A DNA stretch of 9,620 nucleotides from Hyphomicrobiales bacterium (GTDB taxonomy: Bacteria > Pseudomonadota > Alphaproteobacteria > Rhizobiales > Rhizobiaceae), in NCBI GenBank assembly GCA_015654965.1, contig JAATGD010000251.1:1-9620 (forward strand), written 5' to 3'. Shown here piece after piece: positions 1-6,709 of the stretch. The stretch's first letter is position 1, and every line of letters begins with the position of its first letter. The position numbers were made by a program, and so were the translations under genes. Below the pieces are notes generated by a model. That model saw only the letters and a program-made list of their open reading frames with translations, was not told where the DNA came from and did not search any database.

Positions 1-3000
1 ATGGGGTTTTCGAGCGCCTGCCACTCGACCGCTTCGGCAATCGCCTGCCGCAATTTCATTTCGAAGCCATCCGTCCGGTGGGCAAGCTGACGCGTGATCT
101 GCGCGCCATGGCGCTCATTCCCGGTTCGACCGAATTTGGTCTTCAGCCCGATCCCGTAACCGATGAGCCGGTGCCGGGAACGAGCCGTTCGATCAATCGC
201 AATGCGATACGTTCGCGCAGCGACTGGACGGCAGCGATGGATGAATTGCAGGCGCTTTGCCCGAACCTCAGACATATTGCCATTGTCGTGCCGTGGTTTG
301 GCGATGATCTGCGCGCTGGCCAGTGCCGTATCCGTCCAGGCGTGACGGCTCTTTCCGTGCGTAAGCCGAGCCGGGTCTGGCGCGTGGAAAATGTCACACG
401 CAGCGCAGCACACCTGATTTCCACAAGCGGCAAGGGCGCGGCCTATGGCGGTACGCCGTCCGATGACAGTGTGATTGCCGCCATTCGTGATGCGAGAACA
501 CGCGGTTTGAGCGTTACGCTCTATCCCTTCGTCATGATGGATGTGCCTGCTGGCAACACGCTTCCTTCGCCCTATGGCGGCGTGGGGCAGGCCGTCTATC
601 CATGGCGCGGGCGCATCACCTGCCATCCGGCCATCGGCGAAGCGGAATCACCCGACAAGACATCTGCAGCCGGTGAACAGGTGGCGGCTTTCGTGGAGGG
701 CGAATGGGGCTATCGCCGCTTTCTGCACCATTGTGCTGATCTGGCCACAAGGGCTGGCGGGGTGGATTCCTTCCTGCTCGGCTCGGAATTGCGCGGGCTG
801 ACCAGTATTCGCGACGCGCGTGACAGCTTTCCTTTCGTCACGCGCCTTTGCGCGCTTGCCGGTGAAATGCGCGAGCGGCTGGGGCCGTCCTGCCGCATCA
901 CCTATGGCGCGGACTGGACGGAATATTTTGGTTATCAGGCGCAGGACGGGACAGGCGATCTGTTCTTCAATCTCGATCCCTTATGGGCGCATCCTGCCAT
1001 CAACGCCATCGGCATTGATAATTACATGCCGCTTTCAGACTGGCGCGATGGCGATCTCGATGACGGCAACCCGGACGGGTTCGAGACGGCCTATGATCTG
1101 GCAGGCCTGACGTCACAGGTCGAGGCGGGCGAGGGGTTTGACTGGTATTATGCGAGTGTAAGCGACCGTGATGCGCGGGTGCGCACGCCCATCACTGACG
1201 GGATGGCTGGAAAACCCTGGGTCTATCGCTACAAGGATATTCACGCATGGTGGAGCAATCCGCATTTCAACCGTATCGATGGCGCGGAAGCCGCACAGCC
1301 GACCGGCTGGGTGCCGCAATCCAAGCCGATCTGGTTTACGGAACTGGGCTGTCCCGCGGTCGATAAGGGCCCCAATCAGCCGAATGTCTTTCCCGACCCG
1401 AAATCGTCTGAAAATGCCGTACCCTATTTCTCCAGCGGTTCGCGCTCGGATATCGCGATGAATCGTTTTCTGCGCGCCCATCACCATCATTGGGAGACGA
1501 CAAATCCGCTATCCTCCGTCTATGGCGGGCCGATGCTGGATCGCGAGCGCATCTATCTCTGGGCGTGGGATACGCGGCCTTTCCCGGAGTTTCCCCTCAA
1601 CAGCGACACATGGGGTGATACGGAAAACTGGCGGCTGGGGCATTGGCTCAATGGACGGTTGAGCGGGGTTGCGCTCGATGAATTGATCGCCGCTATTTTG
1701 GCTGATTTCGGACTTCCCTCAGCCGATTGTGTCGGTGCCGATGGTCATCTTGCCGGTTTCGTCATCTCCGAACCATCCACTGCGCGTGGGGTGTTGGAGC
1801 CGCTTTTGAGCGTCTTCGGCGTACATGGTTTCGATCAGGCGGGACAATTCATCTTCAAAAGCGTGACACGCGCTGCCAAAACCTTGTCGCTGGGTGACAG
1901 TCTGGTCCAACCCGATCAGGGCGACGCATTCACCGCCGAGATCGAGGATCAGGCAACATTGCCCGCAACGGTCGAGCTTTTTTGCAATGACCCCTTGCGC
2001 GATTTTCAGGTGGTGGGCGCTTCAGCAAAACGCGAGACGGGGCAGGGCAGCGAAGCCTTAAGCCTTGCCGGTTCCATGGAACAGGGACAGGCAGCAGCCC
2101 TTGCCGAAGGCTACATGGCGCGACGTTATGCCGAGCGGCGTATGGCTGCCTTTGCGCTACCATGGTCGCAGGCCGCGCTCCATGTCGGGGACCGGCTGCG
2201 TCTCGATATGATGGGCGGCAAACGCGATTATGTCATAACGGCTTTCGAAGATGGCGCGGTGCGCGGCATAAAAGCGGTAGCCCTCGCGCCCAATGTGGTT
2301 TTTTCCGATCATGCGCAGACGCCTTCGCCCAAACCCGGTGGTGCCGTCATCGACATGAAGCCGATATTTCATCTCATTGACCTGCCGCTCTGGCCCGGTG
2401 CTGAAGAACCGGCAGCCCAGTTCCGCATTGCCGCTCATGCGCGGCCATGGCGGGGTGTGGCGGTCTATGCATCCCCTGACGAGGAAGGTTTTGGCGAGCG
2501 GGCGCTGATCACCGAACGGGCGGTCATGGGAGAATTGTCCGCGCCTCTGGGCCGGGGCTGGAGCGGACGTTTGCAGGAAGGGTTGACGGTCGATGTCATC
2601 CTTTATGCGGGTGAATTGCAGTCGCGCTCTATGGTACAGATTCTCAACGGTGCCAATACGGTGCTCGTTCAGGCGTCGAACGGAGACTGGGAGGTCTTGC
2701 AATTTCTCGACGCCGAGGAAATCGGCCTCAATCACTGGCGCTTGCGTCGGCTCCTGCGCGGGCAACTTGGCACCGAGGCGCTAGCTCTTTCAGAAAAGCC
2801 GCAAGGCACGCCTTTTGTGCTGCTGGATGGCGGGGTGCGCAGCGCGGGGCTTACAGCCTCCGAACTGGGGCTTGAGCTCAACTGGCGTGCGGGCACCGCG
2901 GGCAAGGTATTTTCCGACAGCTATTATGAGACGAAACTTGCGACAGGTGGCCTGCGCGCGCTGACACCCTTAAGTCCGGTTCATGCAAGACATGAGATGA

Positions 3001-3293
3001 AAGCCAATGGCGATCTCGTGCTCCACTGGACCCGGCGCGGGCGGATCGATGCCGATAGCTGGCTAGGCGAGGATATTCCGCTCGGGGAAGAACGCGAACT
3101 CTACGCGGTCGAGATATGGCAGGCCGAACAGCTCGTAAGACGTGATCAGGTCACGTACACGCACTGGACTTACGCGGCGCAGGATAGGCTGGATGAGCTG
3201 GGCAACAATCCGTTCGAGGTCAGGATTGCGATGGTGAGTGCGAGAACCGGAGCCGGGGATACGGCCATTCTCCAATTCATGAGCGGCTTGTAA
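1..3293 (+). CDS. GTA/phage tail baseplate protein with TIM-barrel domain (gp15 family), 5'-truncated
   Basis: The frame is open from base 3 to the TAA at 3291-3293, so the gene begins left of the window. The GTG at 78 is only an internal codon, since in-frame coding sequence (VFERLPLDRFGNRL...) precedes it. About 1096 residues are visible; family members I recall have roughly 1300, so about 200 N-terminal residues are missing. The first half is a glycoside-hydrolase-like TIM barrel, with GSELRGL (Glu codon at 786) and WFTELGCPA (Glu codon at 1341) as likely catalytic-type glutamates. The middle and C-terminal parts resemble phage tail/baseplate domains. In Rhodobacter capsulatus GTA the equivalent gp15 ('megatron') forms the baseplate tip and may help penetrate the recipient envelope. 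Many Brucella and rhizobial genomes keep remnant GTA clusters, so this may be a domesticated remnant. No frameshift is seen. Family call is strong; activity is inferred. Confidence 0.88.
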   Translation, partial: GVFERLPLDRFGNRLPQFHFEAIRPVGKLTRDLRAMALIPGSTEFGLQPDPVTDEPVPGTSRSINRNAIRSRSDWTAAMDELQALCPNLRHIAIVVPWFGDDLRAGQCRIRPGVTALSVRKPSRVWRVENVTRSAAHLISTSGKGAAYGGTPSDDSVIAAIRDARTRGLSVTLYPFVMMDVPAGNTLPSPYGGVGQAVYPWRGRITCHPAIGEAESPDKTSAAGEQVAAFVEGEWGYRRFLHHCADLATRAGGVDSFLLGSELRGLTSIRDARDSFPFVTRLCALAGEMRERLGPSCRITYGADWTEYFGYQAQDGTGDLFFNLDPLWAHPAINAIGIDNYMPLSDWRDGDLDDGNPDGFETAYDLAGLTSQVEAGEGFDWYYASVSDRDARVRTPITDGMAGKPWVYRYKDIHAWWSNPHFNRIDGAEAAQPTGWVPQSKPIWFTELGCPAVDKGPNQPNVFPDPKSSENAVPYFSSGSRSDIAMNRFLRAHHHHWETTNPLSSVYGGPMLDRERIYLWAWDTRPFPEFPLNSDTWGDTENWRLGHWLNGRLSGVALDELIAAILADFGLPSADCVGADGHLAGFVISEPSTARGVLEPLLSVFGVHGFDQAGQFIFKSVTRAAKTLSLGDSLVQPDQGDAFTAEIEDQATLPATVELFCNDPLRDFQVVGASAKRETGQGSEALSLAGSMEQGQAAALAEGYMARRYAERRMAAFALPWSQAALHVGDRLRLDMMGGKRDYVITAFEDGAVRGIKAVALAPNVVFSDHAQTPSPKPGGAVIDMKPIFHLIDLPLWPGAEEPAAQFRIAAHARPWRGVAVYASPDEEGFGERALITERAVMGELSAPLGRGWSGRLQEGLTVDVILYAGELQSRSMVQILNGANTVLVQASNGDWEVLQFLDAEEIGLNHWRLRRLLRGQLGTEALALSEKPQGTPFVLLDGGVRSAGLTASELGLELNWRAGTAGKVFSDSYYETKLATGGLRALTPLSPVHARHEMKANGDLVLHWTRRGRIDADSWLGEDIPLGEERELYAVEIWQAEQLVRRDQVTYTHWTYAAQDRLDELGNNPFEVRIAMVSARTGAGDTAILQFMSGL

Positions 3294-3296
3294 TTG

Positions 3297-3324
3297 TTCC
3301 AATAAAAGCGATATGACATTGGAA
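3297..3324 (+). repeat. Inverted repeat just after the gp15 stop
   Basis: TTCCAAT (3297-3303) and ATTGGAA (3318-3324) form a perfect 7-bp stem with a 14-base loop, starting three bases after the TAA of the tail gene. Position suits a transcript end or 3'-protective stem, but no T-run follows and the stem is AT-rich. It is therefore not a convincing intrinsic terminator. Confidence 0.3.
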
Positions 3325-3473
3325 AGACTCTGATAGATTGCTGCAACTGGCGGCGACAATCATCCGGTTTACATCAACAAACGATCATATAAGGGCAACT
3401 TCACGCATTTCATAATTTCACAAAGCGTGATAGCAAACGGAAAATACCCTTTAACCCGATGGTCAGATCATGC

Positions 3474-3508
3474 CGTTCATGCATCGTTCAGCTGTCGGGT
3501 TCTATATA
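3474..3508 (+). promoter_or_regulatory. Candidate PhoP/FeuP-type direct-repeat operator plus -10 element
   Basis: CGTTCA (3474-3479) is repeated exactly at 3485-3490, an 11-base period (hexamer-N5-hexamer). TATATA lies at 3503-3508, 12 bases after the second half-site and just upstream of the feuN-like start codons. OmpR-family regulators bind direct repeats one helical turn apart. Enterobacterial PhoP boxes are GTTTA-type hexamers with N5, often replacing the -35 about 12 bases upstream of the -10. The match in architecture is seen; binding by FeuP is inference, and a short repeat of this kind could occur by chance. Confidence 0.35.
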
Positions 3509-3515
3509 AGGTAGC

Positions 3516-3815
3516 ATGATGAAACAAAACCCTGCACTCAAAGTTTTCGCGCTTATTGCGGTTAGTCTTGGCCTGTTGCCGGTTGATGCCGGGGCATTGC
3601 CGATGTCTGTACCGCAGACATCCGGCATGGTTGTCACTGTGGACGGAGACTGTACGGCTGTGGGTGAGCGGGTTGCTGCCTCGCAGGGCGGGCAACTGGC
3701 CAAGGCAACACCGTCCACACAGAATGGCGCGCCGGTCTGTATCGTTGTTGTGCTGGTTCCGGGACGCGATGGCGAGCGTCCGCGCCGCGTCGAGGTAGCG
3801 GTTCCCAATAAATAA
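3516..3815 (+). CDS. feuN: Small exported protein, FeuN-like modulator of the adjacent two-component system
   Basis: A 99-residue protein (98 if the second of two tandem ATGs, at 3519, is used; AAGG at 3508-3511 is spaced 4 bases from the first ATG and 7 from the second, favouring the second). Residues 1-27 form a signal peptide with a Lys near the N-terminus, a hydrophobic core (VFALIAVSLGLL) and a likely cut after DAGA. The mature part is about 72 residues with two Cys (46 and 75), which could form a disulfide. An AVGERVAASQGGQLAKA helix/turn followed by a strand (VCIVVVLVPG) and an RPRRVEVAV strand recalls half a PepSY-like fold. In Sinorhizobium meliloti, FeuN is a small periplasmic protein encoded just upstream of feuP that restrains FeuQ and is essential. 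Size, export, C-terminal pattern and position support the name; no alignment was done. Confidence 0.65.
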   Translation: MMKQNPALKVFALIAVSLGLLPVDAGALPMSVPQTSGMVVTVDGDCTAVGERVAASQGGQLAKATPSTQNGAPVCIVVVLVPGRDGERPRRVEVAVPNK

Positions 3816-3845
3816 ACCTGCCCGGCTGGGCCTTGGTTGGATTCC

Positions 3846-3875
3846 GGTCTGGTCCCGATTGGGCTATGCCAGACC
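3846..3875 (+). repeat. Stem-loop between the feuN-like gene and feuP
   Basis: GGTCTGG (3846-3852) pairs perfectly with CCAGACC (3869-3875) across 16 bases. Inside the loop CCC (3854-3856) can pair with GGG (3861-3863) around GATT, giving a nested hairpin. No T-run follows, so it is not a standard terminator. It may be an attenuating or RNA-stabilising element that sets feuP/feuQ levels relative to the small upstream gene. A smaller GC stem (GCCC/GGGC, 3820-3831) sits just before it. Confidence 0.4.
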
Positions 3876-3899
3876 TTCGCGGATCATGCATTATCCGAC

Positions 3900-3921
3900 G
3901 CAAAACCGCTCATATTTTTGC
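3900..3921 (+). repeat. Inverted repeat upstream of feuP
   Basis: GCAAAA (3900-3905) and TTTTGC (3916-3921) are perfect inverted copies with a 10-base spacer, ending 32 bases before the proposed feuP start. Such a dyad could be an operator or part of the mRNA leader. No convincing -35/-10 pair accompanies it. Confidence 0.3.
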
Positions 3922-3953
3922 TGGAAATGCTCTGTGTTGAGGAGAGAGTTTGC

Positions 3954-4643
3954 TTGCGTATTCTGATCGTTGAAGATGACATGGATCTCAATCGGCAGCT
4001 TTCCGATGCCATGATCGCCGCAGGCTATGTTGTCGATAGCGCCTATGATGGCGCGGAAGGCCATTTTCTGGGCGATACCTAGCCTTATGATGCAGTGATC
4101 CTTGATATCGGTCTGCCGCATCTGGATGGCATCAGCGTGGTCGAGCGCTGGCGGCGTGATGGCCGTACCATGCCTGTGCTGATGTTGACGGCACGTGATC
4201 GCTGGAGCGACAAGGTGGCGGGTATCGATGCGGGTGCGGATGATTATGTCGCAAAACCCTTTCATATCGAGGAAGTTCTGGCCCGCCTCCGGGCGCTTAT
4301 CCGCCGTGCCGCCGGACATGCCTCTTCGGAACTGGCCTGCGGTCCGCTGACGCTCGATACCAAGACATCCAAAGCCAGTGTCGATGGTGTGACGCTCAAG
4401 CTCACTTCACATGAATTCCGCCTTCTGTCCTATCTCATGCATCATATTGACGAGGTGGTATCGCGCACCGAACTGGTCGAGCATCTTTACGATCAGGATT
4501 TCGACCGCGATTCCAATACGATTGAAGTTTTCGTGGGACGCCTGCGCAAGAAAATGGGCATCGATCTCATCGAAACCGTTCGCGGCATGGGCTATCGCAT
4601 GCAGTCGGCTCAAGGAGGCGCGGTCAAGGAGAAGGGACACTGA
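3954..4643 (+). pseudogene. feuP: Response regulator FeuP (OmpR/PhoP class), interrupted by an in-frame TAG
   Basis: The proposed start is the TTG at 3954, because AGGAG (3940-3944) lies 9 bases upstream and the product then begins MRILIVEDDMDL, the usual receiver start; an in-frame ATG at 3927 is an alternative. The frame is interrupted at codon 43 by TAG (4080-4082), then resumes unchanged to the TGA at 4641-4643, 230 codons in all including both stops. Before the stop lie the acidic pair E7-D8-D9. After it come phospho-acceptor D51 (ILDIGLP), T79, K101 (AKPFH) and a winged-helix domain with HEFRLLSYL, FVGRLRKK and ETVRGMGYRM. Intact relatives usually have a Glu at this spot, so GAG to TAG by one base is the likely change. 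A restart at GTG 4095 (V48) has no obvious ribosome site and lacks the first receiver strand and acidic pocket. In rhizobia FeuP controls cyclic-glucan export and osmoadaptation genes. The gene is therefore either a recent pseudogene or a sequencing error. Confidence 0.85.
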
Positions 4644-4663
4644 AGTTTCTTCGTCTTTTTCGT

Positions 4664-6025
4664 ATGCGCTCGCTTGCCGCACGCGTCGTCACCCTTTCGA
4701 CATTGTGGGTGATCGCCGCCCTTGTGGTCGTGGCAACGCTGATCGGCTCGCTCTATGGCGATGCGGCGCGCAGCAATTTCGAGCGGCTTTTGACGGCACA
4801 TCTCTTCAGTCTGGTTGGCGCGGTCAGCGTGTCGCCGGAGGGTGAGTTGCAAGGACGCCCGGAGCTGGGAGAACTGCGCTATTCAAGCCCGCTCTCGGGC
4901 TGGTACTGGTCGGTTGACCCACTGACCCACAATGTCACAGGACAACTCCAGTCGCCCTCCCTTTCAGGGCGCATCGTGCCGGAAATGCCGGTTTCCCAGG
5001 AACCCTTCGACAGTTCTTTCATGCGCAGCTATTCGCTTCCGGGACTGAATGGCGAGGAGCTGTTCATCGTCGAAACGGAAGTCGTGCTCGACAATCCGTC
5101 GCGTGTGGCGCGCTTTCGCGTGATGGGGAACTTAAGTGAAGTGCAGGCCGAGATTTCCGAATTCCGCACCCGCCTTGCCACCTATCTCGCCATATTCGGC
5201 CTTGGCAGTATTCTGATCAATGCGGCCATTATTCTTTTCGGTCTGCGTCCGCTCGACAAGGTGCGTCAGGCATTGGCCGATATCCGCGAGGGACGCTCAT
5301 CGAAACTGGAAGCAGCACTTCCGGTGGAAATTGCGCCGCTGGCCCATGAAATGAATGCGCTGATTGAAAACAATCGCCGCATCGTCGAGCGCTCGCGCAC
5401 ACAGGTCGGAAATCTTGCCCATTCATTGAAGACGCCGCTCTCCGTGCTGGTCAATGAAGGCCGTAATCTCGGTGGCGATCAGGGGCGCATCGTGCAGGAA
5501 CAGGGCGAAGCCATGCAGGTGCAGATCCAGCATTATCTGCAACGCGCCCGCATTGCCGCCCAGCGAGACAGCATTGTGTTTCGCACGCCTGTCAAGCCCG
5601 TGCTGGAACGCATGCAGCGCGTCAGCGCAAAACTCAATCCCGGCTTTAATGTCCATCTGCAAAACAGTTTTGCTGAAGCAGTGTTTGCCGGCGAAAAGGA
5701 AGATCTAGAAGAGATCATCGGCAATCTATTGGAAAATGCTGGAAAATGGGGCCGAAGCCGCATCGATATCAGAATGAGCGCTCTTCCATCGTCGCACAAA
5801 TTTTTTGAAATCTGCATAGAAGATGACGGGCCGGGGCTTGATGAGGACAAGATCGATGCGGCATTGAAGCGCGGAAACCGCATTGACGAAACCAAGCCGG
5901 GAACGGGGCTGGGGCTGGCCATCGTGCAGGATGCGGTGCGTGAATATGGCGGCGGGCTTGATCTGGATAAAAGTCCGCTTGGCGGGCTGCGCATTCGCGT
6001 CAGCTTGCCACTTGCGGAAAACTGA
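4664..6025 (+). CDS. feuQ: Sensor histidine kinase FeuQ (PhoQ-like)
   Basis: An intact membrane kinase, the partner of FeuP. Counting from ATG 4664 (453 residues): TM1 about 9-31, a periplasmic sensor of about 140 residues, TM2 about 172-194, a HAMP-like linker, and the dimerisation helix with NLAHSLKTPLS, phospho-acceptor H253. The ATP-binding domain follows, with N-box NLLENAGKWG (N358), DDGPGLDED (D388) and GTGLGLAIV (G413-G417). LAHSLKTPLS with NLLENAGKW is typical of the PhoQ group. The start is uncertain. The strong purine tract AAGGAGAAGGGA (4626-4637) is about 30 bases from ATG 4664 but well placed for an in-frame CTG at 4640, which overlaps the feuP TGA and would add LKFLRLFR. Overlap or near-overlap indicates translational coupling, so the feuP nonsense codon may lower FeuQ through polarity. 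In Sinorhizobium this kinase responds to osmotic conditions and is held back by FeuN. Confidence 0.88.
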   Translation: MRSLAARVVTLSTLWVIAALVVVATLIGSLYGDAARSNFERLLTAHLFSLVGAVSVSPEGELQGRPELGELRYSSPLSGWYWSVDPLTHNVTGQLQSPSLSGRIVPEMPVSQEPFDSSFMRSYSLPGLNGEELFIVETEVVLDNPSRVARFRVMGNLSEVQAEISEFRTRLATYLAIFGLGSILINAAIILFGLRPLDKVRQALADIREGRSSKLEAALPVEIAPLAHEMNALIENNRRIVERSRTQVGNLAHSLKTPLSVLVNEGRNLGGDQGRIVQEQGEAMQVQIQHYLQRARIAAQRDSIVFRTPVKPVLERMQRVSAKLNPGFNVHLQNSFAEAVFAGEKEDLEEIIGNLLENAGKWGRSRIDIRMSALPSSHKFFEICIEDDGPGLDEDKIDAALKRGNRIDETKPGTGLGLAIVQDAVREYGGGLDLDKSPLGGLRIRVSLPLAEN

Positions 6026-6096
6026 TTCATCAATGTTACTCAACACTATAAAAGCGTTTCGCACTTTGGCCGAATATGCTCTAAAAGACGAATTAT

Positions 6097-6119
6097 TATG
6101 ATCGCTGATTGCGATGATA
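6097..6119 (+). repeat. Imperfect dyad in the lipoprotein gene leader
   Basis: TATgATCGC (6097-6105) and GCGATgATA (6111-6119) are inverted copies matching at 8 of 9 positions around the centre TGATT. The dyad lies 34 bases upstream of the preferred lipoprotein start and could be an operator. I see no good promoter hexamers near it. Confidence 0.25.
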
Positions 6120-6153
6120 TGCATACTGATGAATGGATGAAGGCTTGTTTGCT

Positions 6154-6600
6154 ATGATAAGGGTGTCCGGCTTTTCAAAAGCGGTGTCGATTGTTCCAAC
6201 GATGTTGGCTCTGTCGCTGGTCTTGTCCGCTTGCGGAACCGTTGGCGGCGGCAAGCTTTTGCCCTCGATCGGCAAAACGCCGACCGCAAAACCCGAAACA
6301 AGCCTGCTGACGCCGTTGGGCAATGGCCTTTTGGGCAATGCGGCGGGGCAGTTGAATGCAACCGACCGGCGAAAGGCGCTGGAAGCCGAATATCGCGCGC
6401 TTGAATATTCGCCCAATGGTAAAGCCGTTTCCTGGAGCGGCGGGGCGAATTCGGGCGAGGTGACAGCGGCACAGCCCTATCAGGTCGGCTCGCAGAATTG
6501 CCGTCAATATTCGCATAGTTACGATATCAATGGCTCGACCCAGACATCGCGCGGTACCGCCTGCCGCAATGAGGATGGCAGCTGGACGCCGCTGACCTGA
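6154..6600 (+). CDS. Outer-membrane-type lipoprotein with surface-antigen-like C-terminal domain
   Basis: A 148-residue protein from ATG 6154. An in-frame ATG at 6133 would add seven residues, but 6154 has AAGG (6140-6143) 10 bases upstream and gives a normal lipoprotein leader. The signal peptide is MIRVSGFSKA followed by a hydrophobic core ending in the lipobox LSAC, with lipidated Cys27 and then Gly-Thr. Residue 2 of the mature protein is not Asp, so sorting to the outer membrane is expected. A Gly-rich stretch with GNGLLGNAAGQL follows, as in 17-kDa surface antigens. The C-terminus carries CRQYSHSYDINGSTQTSRGT, then ACR and DGSW, close to the pattern shared by the RT0821/Lpp0805-type surface proteins of alphaproteobacteria; its two Cys may pair. 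It stands alone, 128 bases after feuQ and 109 before ccmI, with no evident functional link to either. The exact role is unknown. Confidence 0.7.
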   Translation: MIRVSGFSKAVSIVPTMLALSLVLSACGTVGGGKLLPSIGKTPTAKPETSLLTPLGNGLLGNAAGQLNATDRRKALEAEYRALEYSPNGKAVSWSGGANSGEVTAAQPYQVGSQNCRQYSHSYDINGSTQTSRGTACRNEDGSWTPLT

Positions 6601-6613
6601 CCGGGCGTTGCTG

Positions 6614-6625
6614 ATCATGCATGAT
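6614..6625. repeat. 12-bp perfect palindrome
   Basis: ATCATGCATGAT reads the same on both strands, 14 bases after the lipoprotein stop. It may be chance, part of the 3' end of that mRNA, or a protein-binding dyad ahead of the ccm operon. Confidence 0.25.
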
Positions 6626-6656
6626 GGCCTTTGCGGCGAATTGCCCTAGGCGCTCA

Positions 6657-6683
6657 CTAATTGATCAGAGTCAATTGGTTTTT
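6657..6683 (+). terminator. Candidate weak intrinsic terminator before ccmI
   Basis: CTAATTGA (6657-6664) pairs with TCAATTGG (6671-6678), with one G-U pair and a 6-base loop, and is followed directly by TTTTT (6679-6683). The layout is that of an intrinsic terminator for the lipoprotein transcript, but the stem is AT-rich. It ends 26 bases before the ccmI start, so it would leave little room for a ccmI promoter unless that promoter overlaps it or transcription reads through. Confidence 0.4.
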
Positions 6684-6709
6684 CCCCTGCTTGGGATTAA
6701 GTCCTAGCC

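Noticed and set aside
2157..2765. Reverse-strand open frame of 202 codons inside the GTA tail gene
   Set aside because: It lies wholly within the gp15 coding frame, with no ribosome site or recognisable domain.
3820..3831. GCCC/GGGC mini-hairpin after the feuN-like gene as a terminator
   Set aside because: Only a 4-bp stem and no T-run.
4095..4643. Internal GTG restart giving an independent 182-residue regulator
   Set aside because: There is no ribosome site, and the product would lack the acidic pocket and first strand of the receiver. It is best treated as the remainder of feuP.
6026..6153. Promoters for the lipoprotein gene (TATAAA at 6047-6052, TATTAT at 6094-6099)
   Set aside because: Neither has a plausible -35 at 16-18 bases, so I could not support a call.
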